A DNA stretch of 6,201 bases from Deltaproteobacteria bacterium (GCA_003647375.1 QMMS01000270.1:1-6201); one strand, 5' to 3'; positions 1 to 5,553 are shown, counted from the stretch's first letter. The notes: generated by a model not told the origin, from the sequence alone. Made by a program: numbers and translations.

Positions 1-160
1 CATTGCCTGCAACCACTGCATCGAACGGTTCGAGTGTCCGGCGCTTTATCACGATCCCGTCCGCGAAAAAACAGGCATCGACCAGGCCCTGTGCATAGGC
101 TGCGGCGTATGCCTGGACGTATGTCCTAAAGGCGCGATTATAGAAATGAACATCAAATGA
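1..160 (+). CDS. iorA: Indolepyruvate ferredoxin oxidoreductase alpha subunit, C-terminal ferredoxin domain (5' end outside window)
   Basis: This is the last 52 residues of a larger gene, read in frame from base 2 to the TGA at 158-160. What is visible is a 2[4Fe-4S] ferredoxin-like tail. A partial first cluster has Cys at fragment residues 3, 6 and 12 (CNHC then ECP), and a complete second cluster has CIGCGVCLDVCP at residues 31-42. IorA normally carries the TPP-binding oxidoreductase domains followed by exactly this kind of C-terminal ferredoxin domain. The assignment rests mainly on iorB beginning 11 nt downstream. In the IorAB complex the alpha subunit decarboxylates aryl pyruvates (indolepyruvate, phenylpyruvate) and passes electrons through these clusters to ferredoxin, giving aryl-acetyl-CoA. 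It acts in the cytoplasm. Another 2-oxoacid oxidoreductase with a C-terminal ferredoxin domain cannot be excluded from this fragment alone. Confidence 0.85.
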   Translation, partial: IACNHCIERFECPALYHDPVREKTGIDQALCIGCGVCLDVCPKGAIIEMNIK

Positions 161-171
161 TGAGAGGATAG

Positions 172-729
172 ATGAAGAAGAAGCCAATCAACTTCGTTAT
201 CAGCGGGCTCGGGGGCCAGGGAATCTTATTCATGACCAAAATTCTGGCCAGAACCGCCCTGCATAAAGGATTCAAAGTGATGGGGGCTGAAACCCACGGC
301 ATGGCGCAACGGGGAGGGTCGGTGGTTTCACACCTGAGGCTCGGCGATGTAAAAAGCAGTCTGGTGAAGGCAGGGGCTGCCGATTTTCTGCTGGCTCTAG
401 AAGAAAATGAAGCCTACCGAAACCTGCCTTTTCTGGCCGAACAAAGCTTGCTGTGCAGCAACAAATCGTCCGGCAATTTCCCTGTGCCCGAGGTCGAAGG
501 GTATTTGAGCAACGCGAGCATCGCCTGCCATTCTATCAAAGCGGGGAGTCTCGCCTTTGAACTGGATGCGCCCATGTCTACCAATCTGGCTCTGTTGGGC
601 TATTTTTCCACACTGGACCGGTGCCCCTTTACCCTTCAGGAATTGAGAACAACCATCGAGGCCATGTCGCCCGCTGCGTATAAAGAAATCAATCTGAAAG
701 TTTTTGACAAGGGGGCCCGGGAATCATGA
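172..729 (+). CDS. iorB: Indolepyruvate ferredoxin oxidoreductase beta subunit
   Basis: The 185-residue product is close to the usual IorB length. It is the gamma-type domain of pyruvate/2-oxoacid:ferredoxin oxidoreductases. It starts with a glycine-rich loop, SGLGGQGILF (about residues 11-20), and then has the family signature AETHGMAQRGGSVVSHLR (about residues 39-56), which is highly characteristic of IorB. With IorA it forms the cytoplasmic enzyme that oxidatively decarboxylates aromatic 2-oxoacids to aryl-acetyl-CoA plus reduced ferredoxin, during aromatic amino acid fermentation or, in reverse, synthesis. The start is supported by a GAGAGG ribosome-binding site at 162-167, 4 nt before the ATG. 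The 11-nt gap to iorA indicates one operon. The TGA stop lies in the left arm of the inverted repeat at 728-758. No unusual residues were noticed. Confidence 0.93.
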   Translation: MKKKPINFVISGLGGQGILFMTKILARTALHKGFKVMGAETHGMAQRGGSVVSHLRLGDVKSSLVKAGAADFLLALEENEAYRNLPFLAEQSLLCSNKSSGNFPVPEVEGYLSNASIACHSIKAGSLAFELDAPMSTNLALLGYFSTLDRCPFTLQELRTTIEAMSPAAYKEINLKVFDKGARES

Positions 730-758
730 AATAAAATCATGCTCCTCGATTTTATTTC
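728..758. terminator. Candidate bidirectional terminator between convergent iorB and the epimerase-like gene
   Basis: Perfect 11-bp inverted repeat: GAAATAAAATC (728-738) and GATTTTATTTC (748-758), with a 9-nt loop. It contains two bases of the iorB stop codon and the whole stop codon of the opposing gene (752-754). The U-rich 3' arm on each strand would serve as the U-tract, and the position between convergent genes fits a shared terminator. The stem is AT-rich, so folding strength is modest. There is no separate T-run after it, so this is a candidate and not a textbook intrinsic terminator. Confidence 0.5.
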
Positions 759-1159
759 CATTTGTAGTCGATTAATTCCATTAACACCCCGTTCATCTTC
801 TTGGGGTGAATAAAAGCAAACTCACAGTCCTGGAACTGGCGGGCTCCGCCGATAAAGGGATAGTCCTTTTTTTGCATCTCCTGCATGGCATCCCGGGTGT
901 TGTCCACATTTAGACTGATCAACATGATCCCCTCGCCCCGATTTTCGATGAATTTTGCCACATCGCCGTCCGGGGTAGTCGATTCCATCAGTTCAAAGCC
1001 GACCTCCCCAACCATGTAACGGGCCACATTTATTTTTTCCAGTTCGTCCACATAGGTCATATCCGGGGCATCCTTGCCTAGCATTGGTTCCCATATTTTC
1101 TGTGCCTGTTTCAGATTTTTCACCGCAATGCAGATGTGGTCTATTTTGTTTATTTTCAT
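752..1159 (-). CDS. Methylmalonyl-CoA epimerase-family VOC (glyoxalase-fold) protein with an altered metal site
   Basis: The 135-residue product has the length and pattern of methylmalonyl-CoA epimerase: KIDHICIAVKNL at the start, VGEVGFELMES at about 50-60, IENRGEGI at 71-78 and HPKKMNGVLMELI near the end. True epimerases convert (S)- to (R)-methylmalonyl-CoA, in propionate metabolism, using a divalent metal held by residues on the paired beta-alpha-beta-beta-beta modules. Likely ligands seen here are His8, Glu56 and Glu128. The usual GxHHI motif that supplies the other His is replaced by GIMLI (Met79, Leu80). It may therefore act on another acyl-CoA or substrate, or bind metal differently. 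The start is supported by AAGGAG at 1166-1171, 6 nt upstream. No methylmalonyl-CoA mutase is present in the window. The gene is convergent with iorB and divergent from the ligase operon. The family is sure; the exact activity is not. Confidence 0.8.
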   Translation of the reverse strand: MKINKIDHICIAVKNLKQAQKIWEPMLGKDAPDMTYVDELEKINVARYMVGEVGFELMESTTPDGDVAKFIENRGEGIMLISLNVDNTRDAMQEMQKKDYPFIGGARQFQDCEFAFIHPKKMNGVLMELIDYKWK

Positions 1160-1330
1160 GGCTGACTCCTTGTGCCGGCTGGCATGTATCCTTTCCTGCG
1201 CAATTTAGTACCCTGCGCGACATTTACCCTCCGTCGCACCAACGATAGGGTTTACTCATTCGAGACGGTTGACTTACCAGGAGAATGACAACCGCCACTC
1301 ACATCCTTAGTAGTTCTAATGGGGAGACAG

Positions 1331-1361
1331 TGTCAAGGAATAATTGTTTTTCAGCTTGACA
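1331..1361. promoter_or_regulatory. Back-to-back TTGACA boxes forming a dyad (candidate divergent promoters or operator)
   Basis: TGTCAAG (1331-1337) and CTTGACA (1355-1361) form a perfect 7-bp inverted repeat with a 17-nt AT-rich spacer. Each arm contains a consensus sigma70 -35 hexamer facing outward, one towards each divergent gene. On the plus strand TTGACA (1356-1361) is followed after 17 nt by CAGAAT (1379-1384, 4 of 6 matches to TATAAT), a plausible promoter for the ligase-pyk operon with a leader of roughly 225 nt. On the minus strand the best -10 (TACTAA, 18-nt spacing) is weaker. The dyad could also be a regulator binding site. Confidence 0.4.
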
Positions 1362-1551
1362 ACATCCTGTAAATTTAGCAGAATCACTTAGTCGTGGTAA
1401 TGGTTTTACAATTTAAGGCAGCACGGCTTCACCGAATGCTTATATGACTTCGGCAATCATTCTACTCACCAATATCAATACTTAATGTTGAATATGCAAC
1501 AATTGCAGTTGGGATCCGTAGTGCATGATTTCCTATCCCCCACTGCTTTAA

Positions 1552-1596
1552 TAGCGACGAAGTCGCGTGTAATAACAGCGTAGCACACGCTGTTAT
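1552..1596 (+). repeat. Compound palindromic repeat, copy 1 (left inverted repeat of the ligase-pyk unit)
   Basis: Two palindromes in tandem: GCGAC-GAA-GTCGC (1554-1566), then, after GTGTA, ATAACAGCGT (1572-1581) and ACGCTGTTAT (1587-1596) with a 5-nt loop. The 43 nt from 1554 to 1596 match the reverse complement of 4751-4793 at 38 of 43 positions by hand alignment. All mismatches fall in the linker and loop, and all stem bases are identical. The outer two bases (TA) also match. TTTAA lies immediately outside (1547-1551). The large hairpin ends 5 nt before the AAGGAGGAA ribosome-binding site of the ligase gene. No REP-type GTAG foot is present, so this is a different family from the repeat at 4845-4911. 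Confidence 0.85.
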
Positions 1597-1601
1597 CAAA
1601 G

Positions 1602-1610
1602 AAGGAGGAA
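1602..1610 (+). promoter_or_regulatory. Ribosome-binding site of the acyl-CoA ligase gene, directly after a hairpin
   Basis: AAGGAGGAA is a near-perfect Shine-Dalgarno sequence 7 nt before the ATG at 1618, and it fixes the start. Its left edge is 5 nt from the foot of the 10-bp hairpin of repeat copy 1. In mRNA the hairpin would sit next to the site but would not cover it. Confidence 0.8.
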
Positions 1611-1617
1611 CCTGTCT

Positions 1618-3321
1618 ATGTACGCCGACCGTTTCTGGAAGAAAAACTGGGATGAAGGGCTTGAAGACGTTGCGCCGCATGAATTTGAAACAACTTATGT
1701 CAAACTGGTAGAACAGGCCTTTCAGGAGGTTCCCGACAAGACCGCCATGGGTTACCTGGGGATAGACATCACTTTTGGCGAACTTGACAAATACGCCAAT
1801 CAGTTTGCCAACATGCTGATCAAGAACGGATTTGAGAAGGGCGACGTGGTCGGCATCAACCTGCCGAATATTCCCCAATATGTGATCACCGTCATCGGGA
1901 CGCTGCGGGCCGGCTGCATCGTTTCCGGGGTCTCTCCCCTGCTCACTGCAGAACAGATCAAGTATCAGCTCAACGACCTGGGAAGCACCGGCAAAAAAGT
2001 GGCCCTGGTGACCCTGGATGCTATTTTTGCCGGTCACGTGGTCAAGATTGCCGAAGGCATTCCCCAATTAAAGCTGGTGGTAGCCACCAGCGTGGCCAGT
2101 TTCCTACCCAAGATCAAACAGTTTTTGGGAAAACTGCTCAAAAAAATCCCCACAGGCAAAATTTCTCCCCTGCCGGGAGTTACAGTATTGGACTATCATA
2201 AAAATGTATTCAGCGAGTATGCTGATTCATTGGTGGACGTGGGTCTGACACCGGACGACATCGGTTGGATCCAGTACACTGGCGGCACAACCGGTGATCC
2301 CAAGGGTGCCATGCTCAGCCACCGCAACGGGAGCCACAACATTCTCAGCATTGCCCGCTGGCTGGCCTGGGAAAGGGGAAAAGGCGTTCTGTTATCCGGT
2401 TTTCCCTTCTTTCACATTGCCGGACTGACGGTGTGTGAAAGTGCCCTTTTTATGGGATGGACCCAGGTGTTGATACCCAACCCGCGGGACACGGATCATA
2501 TCTGTGCTGAAATGGAAAAGTACAAACCCACCAACATGGCCAATGTCCCTTCATTGTACCAGATGCTGCTTGAAAACCCGAAATTCAAAGCCATGGACCA
2601 CTCTAATCTGGGAACGGTAATATCTGCTGCGGCGCCCTTCCCCCAGGAATCTCAGGTTGAACTGGAGGACATCATCGGTAAGGGCAAACTGCTCGAACTT
2701 TACGGCATGACCGAGACGTCGCCCGTTTCCACCATGAATCCCTCCAAAGGCAAGAAAAAACTAGGCACCGTGGGGATGCCTTTTTTGAACACCGACATCA
2801 AACTGGTCGATCCAGGGACAGGCGCAGAGGTCCCTTTGGGCGAGGCTGGGGAAATTTGTGTCAAGGGGCCCCTGGTCATGGAAGGCTATTTCAATAAACC
2901 TGAGGCCACTAAAGAAGCTGTAGATGAAAACGGCTACATGCACACCGGCGACGTGGCTATCATGGACGAAGACGGTTTTCTGAAAATCGTGGACCGCACC
3001 AAGGATATGATCATTGTGGGCGGCTTCAAAGTCTTTTCCAGCAAAGTGGAAGATGTCATTTCCAAGCATCCTGCGGTGGGTGTAATGGCCCTGATTGGCG
3101 AACCCAACCCAAATCGGCCCGGGTCGGAGCTGGTAAAAGCCTACATCCAGAAAAACCCTGATTTTGCGTTCGATGGATCCGATGAAGATTTGAAGGCGGA
3201 TATCATCAAATTTGCCAAAGAACATTGTTCGCCCTATGAGGTTCCAAAACAGATTGACCTGATCGATGAGATACCACTCACCGCTGTGGGCAAGATCGAT
3301 AAAAAAGTACTCAGGAAATAG
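1618..3321 (+). CDS. AMP-forming acyl-CoA synthetase (fatty/aryl acid-CoA ligase family)
   Basis: The 567-residue product is a full-length member of the ANL adenylating superfamily, which activates a carboxylate with ATP to an acyl-AMP and then forms the acyl-CoA with release of AMP and PPi. Visible core motifs in order: P-loop YTGGTTGDPKGAML (220-233), FPFFHIAG (262-269), YGMTET (362-367), YMHTGD (440-445), the hinge DRTKDMIIVGG (459-469), and the catalytic lysine Lys559 in PLTAVGKID. Residues 162-182 form a basic, hydrophobic linker common in long-chain acyl-CoA ligases. The usual Pro after the hinge (VxPxEVE) is Ser474 in KVFSSKVEDV. No signal peptide is seen; it is likely cytoplasmic or peripheral to the membrane. 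Substrate cannot be read from sequence: long-chain fatty acid is most likely, and an aromatic acid is possible given the nearby iorAB. It is the first gene of an operon with pyk, with a strong ribosome-binding site. Confidence 0.92.
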   Translation: MYADRFWKKNWDEGLEDVAPHEFETTYVKLVEQAFQEVPDKTAMGYLGIDITFGELDKYANQFANMLIKNGFEKGDVVGINLPNIPQYVITVIGTLRAGCIVSGVSPLLTAEQIKYQLNDLGSTGKKVALVTLDAIFAGHVVKIAEGIPQLKLVVATSVASFLPKIKQFLGKLLKKIPTGKISPLPGVTVLDYHKNVFSEYADSLVDVGLTPDDIGWIQYTGGTTGDPKGAMLSHRNGSHNILSIARWLAWERGKGVLLSGFPFFHIAGLTVCESALFMGWTQVLIPNPRDTDHICAEMEKYKPTNMANVPSLYQMLLENPKFKAMDHSNLGTVISAAAPFPQESQVELEDIIGKGKLLELYGMTETSPVSTMNPSKGKKKLGTVGMPFLNTDIKLVDPGTGAEVPLGEAGEICVKGPLVMEGYFNKPEATKEAVDENGYMHTGDVAIMDEDGFLKIVDRTKDMIIVGGFKVFSSKVEDVISKHPAVGVMALIGEPNPNRPGSELVKAYIQKNPDFAFDGSDEDLKADIIKFAKEHCSPYEVPKQIDLIDEIPLTAVGKIDKKVLRK

Positions 3322-3326
3322 ACCTT

Positions 3327-4748
3327 ATGATGAGGACCAAAATCGTGGCCACCATCGGCCCTGCATCCAACACCCAGCCAATGCTGGAGAAAATGATCCA
3401 GGCCGGCATGAACGTTGCCCGCCTCAATTTTTCTCACGGTTCATACGAGCAGCACGGAGAAGTCATCAAAATCATCCGTTCGCTCTCACGGACCATGAAC
3501 AAACCCATCGGCATCCTTCTCGACCTCCAGGGTCCCAAAATCCGTACGGGAACACTCAAAGACGGCGAGCCTGTGGAGTTGAAAAGCGGCAACACCTTCC
3601 GTATTACCACCGAAAAAGTGGAAGGCACCGCAGAAAAGGTTTCCACCACCTACGCCAAACTTCCGGGTGATGTAAAAAAAGGCGACAATATTCTCATCGA
3701 TGACGGACTCATTGAACTCAAAGTCCTTTTCAAGAGGAAGGAGACCATCACCTGTAAAATCATCAATGGCGGAATTTTAAAGGAACACAAAGGCATCAAC
3801 CTGCCTGGCATTGATGTATCGGCGCCCTCTCTCACGGAAAAGGACCGCCGCGACCTCAATTTCGGTATCAAGATCGGCGTGGATTATTTTGCCTTGTCCT
3901 TTGTCAGAAAAGCCGAAGACCTGAGGCAGATCAAGGGGATTATCAAACGGCAGGGCCACAGCACCCCGGTGGTCGCCAAAATTGAAAAACCCGAAGCCCT
4001 GGACAATCTCGACGACATTCTGGAGGCGGCTGACGCCATCATGGTCGCCCGCGGTGATCTCGGTGTGGAGCTAAATCCGGAACAGGTTCCCTGCGTACAG
4101 AAAAAGATCATAGCCGCCGCCATCCGGGCCAACAAAGCGGTAATCACGGCCACCCAGATGCTGGAGAGCATGTCCTCCAACCCCCTACCGACACGTGCCG
4201 AAGCTTCGGACGTGGCCAACGCCATATTTGACGGTACGGATGCCGTCATGCTCTCCGGTGAAACAGCGTCAGGTAAATACCCGGTGCGCGCGGTGAAGAT
4301 GATGGCAAAAATCGCTGCCCAGGCTGAAAACTCCGAGTTTATGAAATTCAACCTGCAGCATGCAAAAGACCCCACCGACCTGGTGCCTCATGCGGTGGCC
4401 CAGTCCGCGGTCAATATTCTTCACGAACTGAGTGCCAAAGGGATCGTGGTTTTTTCCGCTTCCGGCAGCACAGCCAAGCTGATCTCCCAAAAGCGACCGT
4501 CAAAACCGGTCTACGCCTTTACCCCCAGTCTTCGTATTTACAACCGGCTCTCACTCATGTGGGGACTGACGCCTCTTTACATCGCCAGCATCAGTGACAC
4601 TAAACGGCTCATCCAGGCCAGCGAAAACATCCTGGTTGATAAAAAGATCGCAAGCAGAGACGACATCATTATCATCGTTGTGGGATTTGGTCTGAAAAAA
4701 GGGTCCACCAACGTGATCAAGATTCACCGGGTGGGGCACGATGACTAA
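3327..4748 (+). CDS. pyk: Pyruvate kinase
   Basis: The 473-residue product is full length for a bacterial pyruvate kinase, which transfers phosphate from PEP to ADP in the last step of glycolysis. Seen in order: TKIVATIGPAS (4-14), ARLNFSHG with Arg32 (31-38), LDLQGPKIRTG (65-75), the catalytic Lys218 in VVAKIEKPE, the metal-binding region MVARGDLGVE with Asp244 (239-248), ITATQMLESM (273-282) and DAVMLSGETASGKYPV (305-320). The C-terminal domain (about 350-473) has SASGSTAKLIS and ends shortly after VVGF. The sequence LDLQGPKIR has Lys where potassium-dependent enzymes have Glu (LDTKGPEIR), which in this family predicts potassium-independent activity. The gene starts 5 nt after the ligase stop, with a weak CAGGA site inside the ligase end (3312-3316), so translation is probably coupled. 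Repeat copy 2 begins 2 nt after its stop codon. Confidence 0.96.
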   Translation: MMRTKIVATIGPASNTQPMLEKMIQAGMNVARLNFSHGSYEQHGEVIKIIRSLSRTMNKPIGILLDLQGPKIRTGTLKDGEPVELKSGNTFRITTEKVEGTAEKVSTTYAKLPGDVKKGDNILIDDGLIELKVLFKRKETITCKIINGGILKEHKGINLPGIDVSAPSLTEKDRRDLNFGIKIGVDYFALSFVRKAEDLRQIKGIIKRQGHSTPVVAKIEKPEALDNLDDILEAADAIMVARGDLGVELNPEQVPCVQKKIIAAAIRANKAVITATQMLESMSSNPLPTRAEASDVANAIFDGTDAVMLSGETASGKYPVRAVKMMAKIAAQAENSEFMKFNLQHAKDPTDLVPHAVAQSAVNILHELSAKGIVVFSASGSTAKLISQKRPSKPVYAFTPSLRIYNRLSLMWGLTPLYIASISDTKRLIQASENILVDKKIASRDDIIIIVVGFGLKKGSTNVIKIHRVGHDD

Positions 4749-4750
4749 TA

Positions 4751-4795
4751 ATAACAGCGTGTACCACGCTGTTATGCGACGCGACTTCGTCGCTA
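4751..4795 (-). repeat. Compound palindromic repeat, copy 2 (right inverted repeat of the ligase-pyk unit)
   Basis: This is the mirror image of the repeat at 1552-1596. The large hairpin comes first, ATAACAGCGTG (4751-4761) and CACGCTGTTAT (4765-4775) with a 3-nt loop. It is followed by GCGAC and the small palindrome GCGAC-TTC-GTCGC (4781-4793) and TA. It begins 2 nt after the pyk stop codon, and TTTAA (4796-4800) lies immediately outside. The strong stems could stop transcription or protect the 3' end of the ligase-pyk mRNA. The AT-rich TATTTAATT after the second stem is only a weak U-tract, so terminator function is not certain. Confidence 0.85.
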
Positions 4796-4844
4796 TTTAA
4801 TTCACGGGTGCATCAATATCCGATGTCCAATTATCAAGTTTCAG

Positions 4845-4911
4845 CAGGGCTGAAGTCCTGAACTACATGGCATTCAGCCAACTGCTTTGTAGCGCAGGGA
4901 TTTATCCCTGC
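4845..4911. repeat. REP/BIME-type element: two inverted GTAG-hairpin units
   Basis: Two 16-nt hairpins face each other. Unit A (4845-4860) pairs CAGGGC with GTCCTG around TGAA, with one G-T wobble. Unit B (4895-4910) is CAGGGAT-TT-ATCCCTG, extended by one G-C pair to 4894-4911. Each unit is preceded on its own strand by GTAG plus two bases: GTAG-CG before unit B (4889-4894), and on the minus strand GTAG-TT before unit A (4861-4866). CTACA (4863-4867) and TGTAG (4888-4892) therefore form the inner dyad, and GGCTGAA/TTCAGCC (4848-4854, 4873-4879) gives alternative pairing. A GTAG foot plus hairpin in inverted pairs is the known design of REP elements and BIMEs mobilised by RAYT (TnpA-REP) transposases. 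The location between convergent pyk and rubrerythrin genes is typical. Confidence 0.7.
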
Positions 4912-4967
4912 CAAACCGTGTGCGAATTCCGAAGGCTTGATGCTGGTTGCCTTAACCCTATCGCCTT

Positions 4968-5543
4968 CTACCAGTTTTCACAGAATAATTCAAAATGGGC
5001 AGCAGATCGAACACAGGCCGGGCATTTTGAAGGCGCCTCCGACCCTACATGGATATAGCCGCAGTTTCTGCAGCGCCAGGTCATGCGTTGCTCCCGCTTG
5101 AACGTTCGTCCGGACTGTATGTTTTCCGCCAGTGCCAGGAAGTTTTTTTCATGCTGTACTTCGGCCACGGAAATGGCATCCCAGGTGTCCGCTGCCCGCG
5201 TGTAGCCCTCCTCCCGGGCGGCAGCGGCAAATCCCGGGTACAAGGTTGTATGGACGTTGTTCTCGAGCTCTGCGGACGATACCAGGTTTTCTTGGGTAGA
5301 TTGTTCGACACCTGTCAGGAATGTTGCCGTAATCTCGAGTTCACCGCCGTTGAAAAATTTAAAAAACCGCAATGCATGTTCGCGTTCCTGCTCGGCTGTT
5401 TCCTTGAAAATGGCCGAAATCTGATGAAAACCATCTTTTTCCGCCCTGTCGCCGAAAAAATGATAGCGTGAATTTGCCTGTGATTCAAAGGCAAAGGACG
5501 TCAACAGGTTTTTTGCTGTCATACTTTCCTTGAATTTTCCCAT
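4968..5543 (-). CDS. rbr: Rubrerythrin
   Basis: The 191-residue product matches the length of the Desulfovibrio vulgaris enzyme and appears collinear with it. Rubrerythrin reduces hydrogen peroxide in the cytoplasm of anaerobes, taking electrons from rubredoxin or NAD(P)H-linked reductases. Residues 1-146 form the ferritin-like four-helix domain. Di-iron ligands seen are Glu20 (FESQA), Glu53 and His56 (EQEREH), Glu94, and Glu128 and His131 (AEVQHEK). The position of the usual Glu97 (EHHE or ENxE in relatives) is Val97 in ENNVHTTLYP. The C-terminal rubredoxin domain has CRNCGY (158-163) and CPAC (174-177), which bind one iron. Of two in-frame ATGs, the one at 5543 was chosen because GGGAGG lies 4 nt upstream; the ATG at 5555 has no ribosome-binding site and overlaps this one. 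The gene is monocistronic, with a CRP/FNR-like palindrome upstream. Confidence 0.95.
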   Translation of the reverse strand: MGKFKESMTAKNLLTSFAFESQANSRYHFFGDRAEKDGFHQISAIFKETAEQEREHALRFFKFFNGGELEITATFLTGVEQSTQENLVSSAELENNVHTTLYPGFAAAAREEGYTRAADTWDAISVAEVQHEKNFLALAENIQSGRTFKREQRMTWRCRNCGYIHVGSEAPSKCPACVRSAAHFELFCENW

Positions 5544-5545
5544 GA

Positions 5546-5553
5546 TTCCTCCC
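5546..5553 (-). promoter_or_regulatory. Ribosome-binding site that fixes the rubrerythrin start
   Basis: GGGAGGAA on the minus strand, with core GGAGG at 5548-5552, lies 4 nt before the ATG at 5541-5543. The alternative ATG at 5553-5555 runs into this site, and the sequence upstream of it has no purine-rich match. The shorter, 191-residue start is therefore preferred. Confidence 0.8.

Larger units (their letters stand above)
1160..1617. other. 458-bp divergent intergenic region
   Basis: No credible gene is seen in this stretch. It holds the ribosome-binding sites of both flanking genes (AAGGAG at 1166-1171 on the minus strand; AAGGAGGAA at 1602-1610 on the plus strand), the back-to-back TTGACA pair at 1331-1361, and the compound palindromic repeat at 1552-1596. 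There is also a short inverted repeat GCGAC-N11-GTCGC at 1217-1237 in the leader of the epimerase-like gene. Base composition is more AT-rich than the flanking genes, as expected for a regulatory region. Confidence 0.7.

Noticed and set aside
1217..1237. GCGAC-N11-GTCGC inverted repeat as a third copy of the compound repeat
   Set aside because: It shares only the 5-bp arms with the small palindrome of the compound repeat and lacks the ATAACAGCGT hairpin, so the likeness is probably chance.
1462..2067. Minus-strand 201-codon open frame overlapping the start of the acyl-CoA ligase gene
   Set aside because: It runs antisense to clearly conserved ligase coding sequence, has no ribosome-binding site and resembles no known family. 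It is a shadow frame.
2761..3225. Minus-strand 154-codon open frame inside the ligase gene
   Set aside because: It is antisense to the conserved C-terminal half of the ligase, and the composition looks like the complement of that gene.
4751..4911. CRISPR array or attachment site
   Set aside because: The repeats are palindromic, of two unrelated types, and not regularly spaced. No cas, integrase or tRNA gene is present.
4867..5058. Plus-strand 63-codon open frame starting in the BIME
   Set aside because: It starts inside a palindromic repeat, crosses the 3' end of rubrerythrin, and has no ribosome-binding site.
5049..5471. Plus-strand 140-codon open frame across the rubrerythrin gene
   Set aside because: It is antisense to a well-supported rubrerythrin with intact metal ligands and has no recognisable domain.
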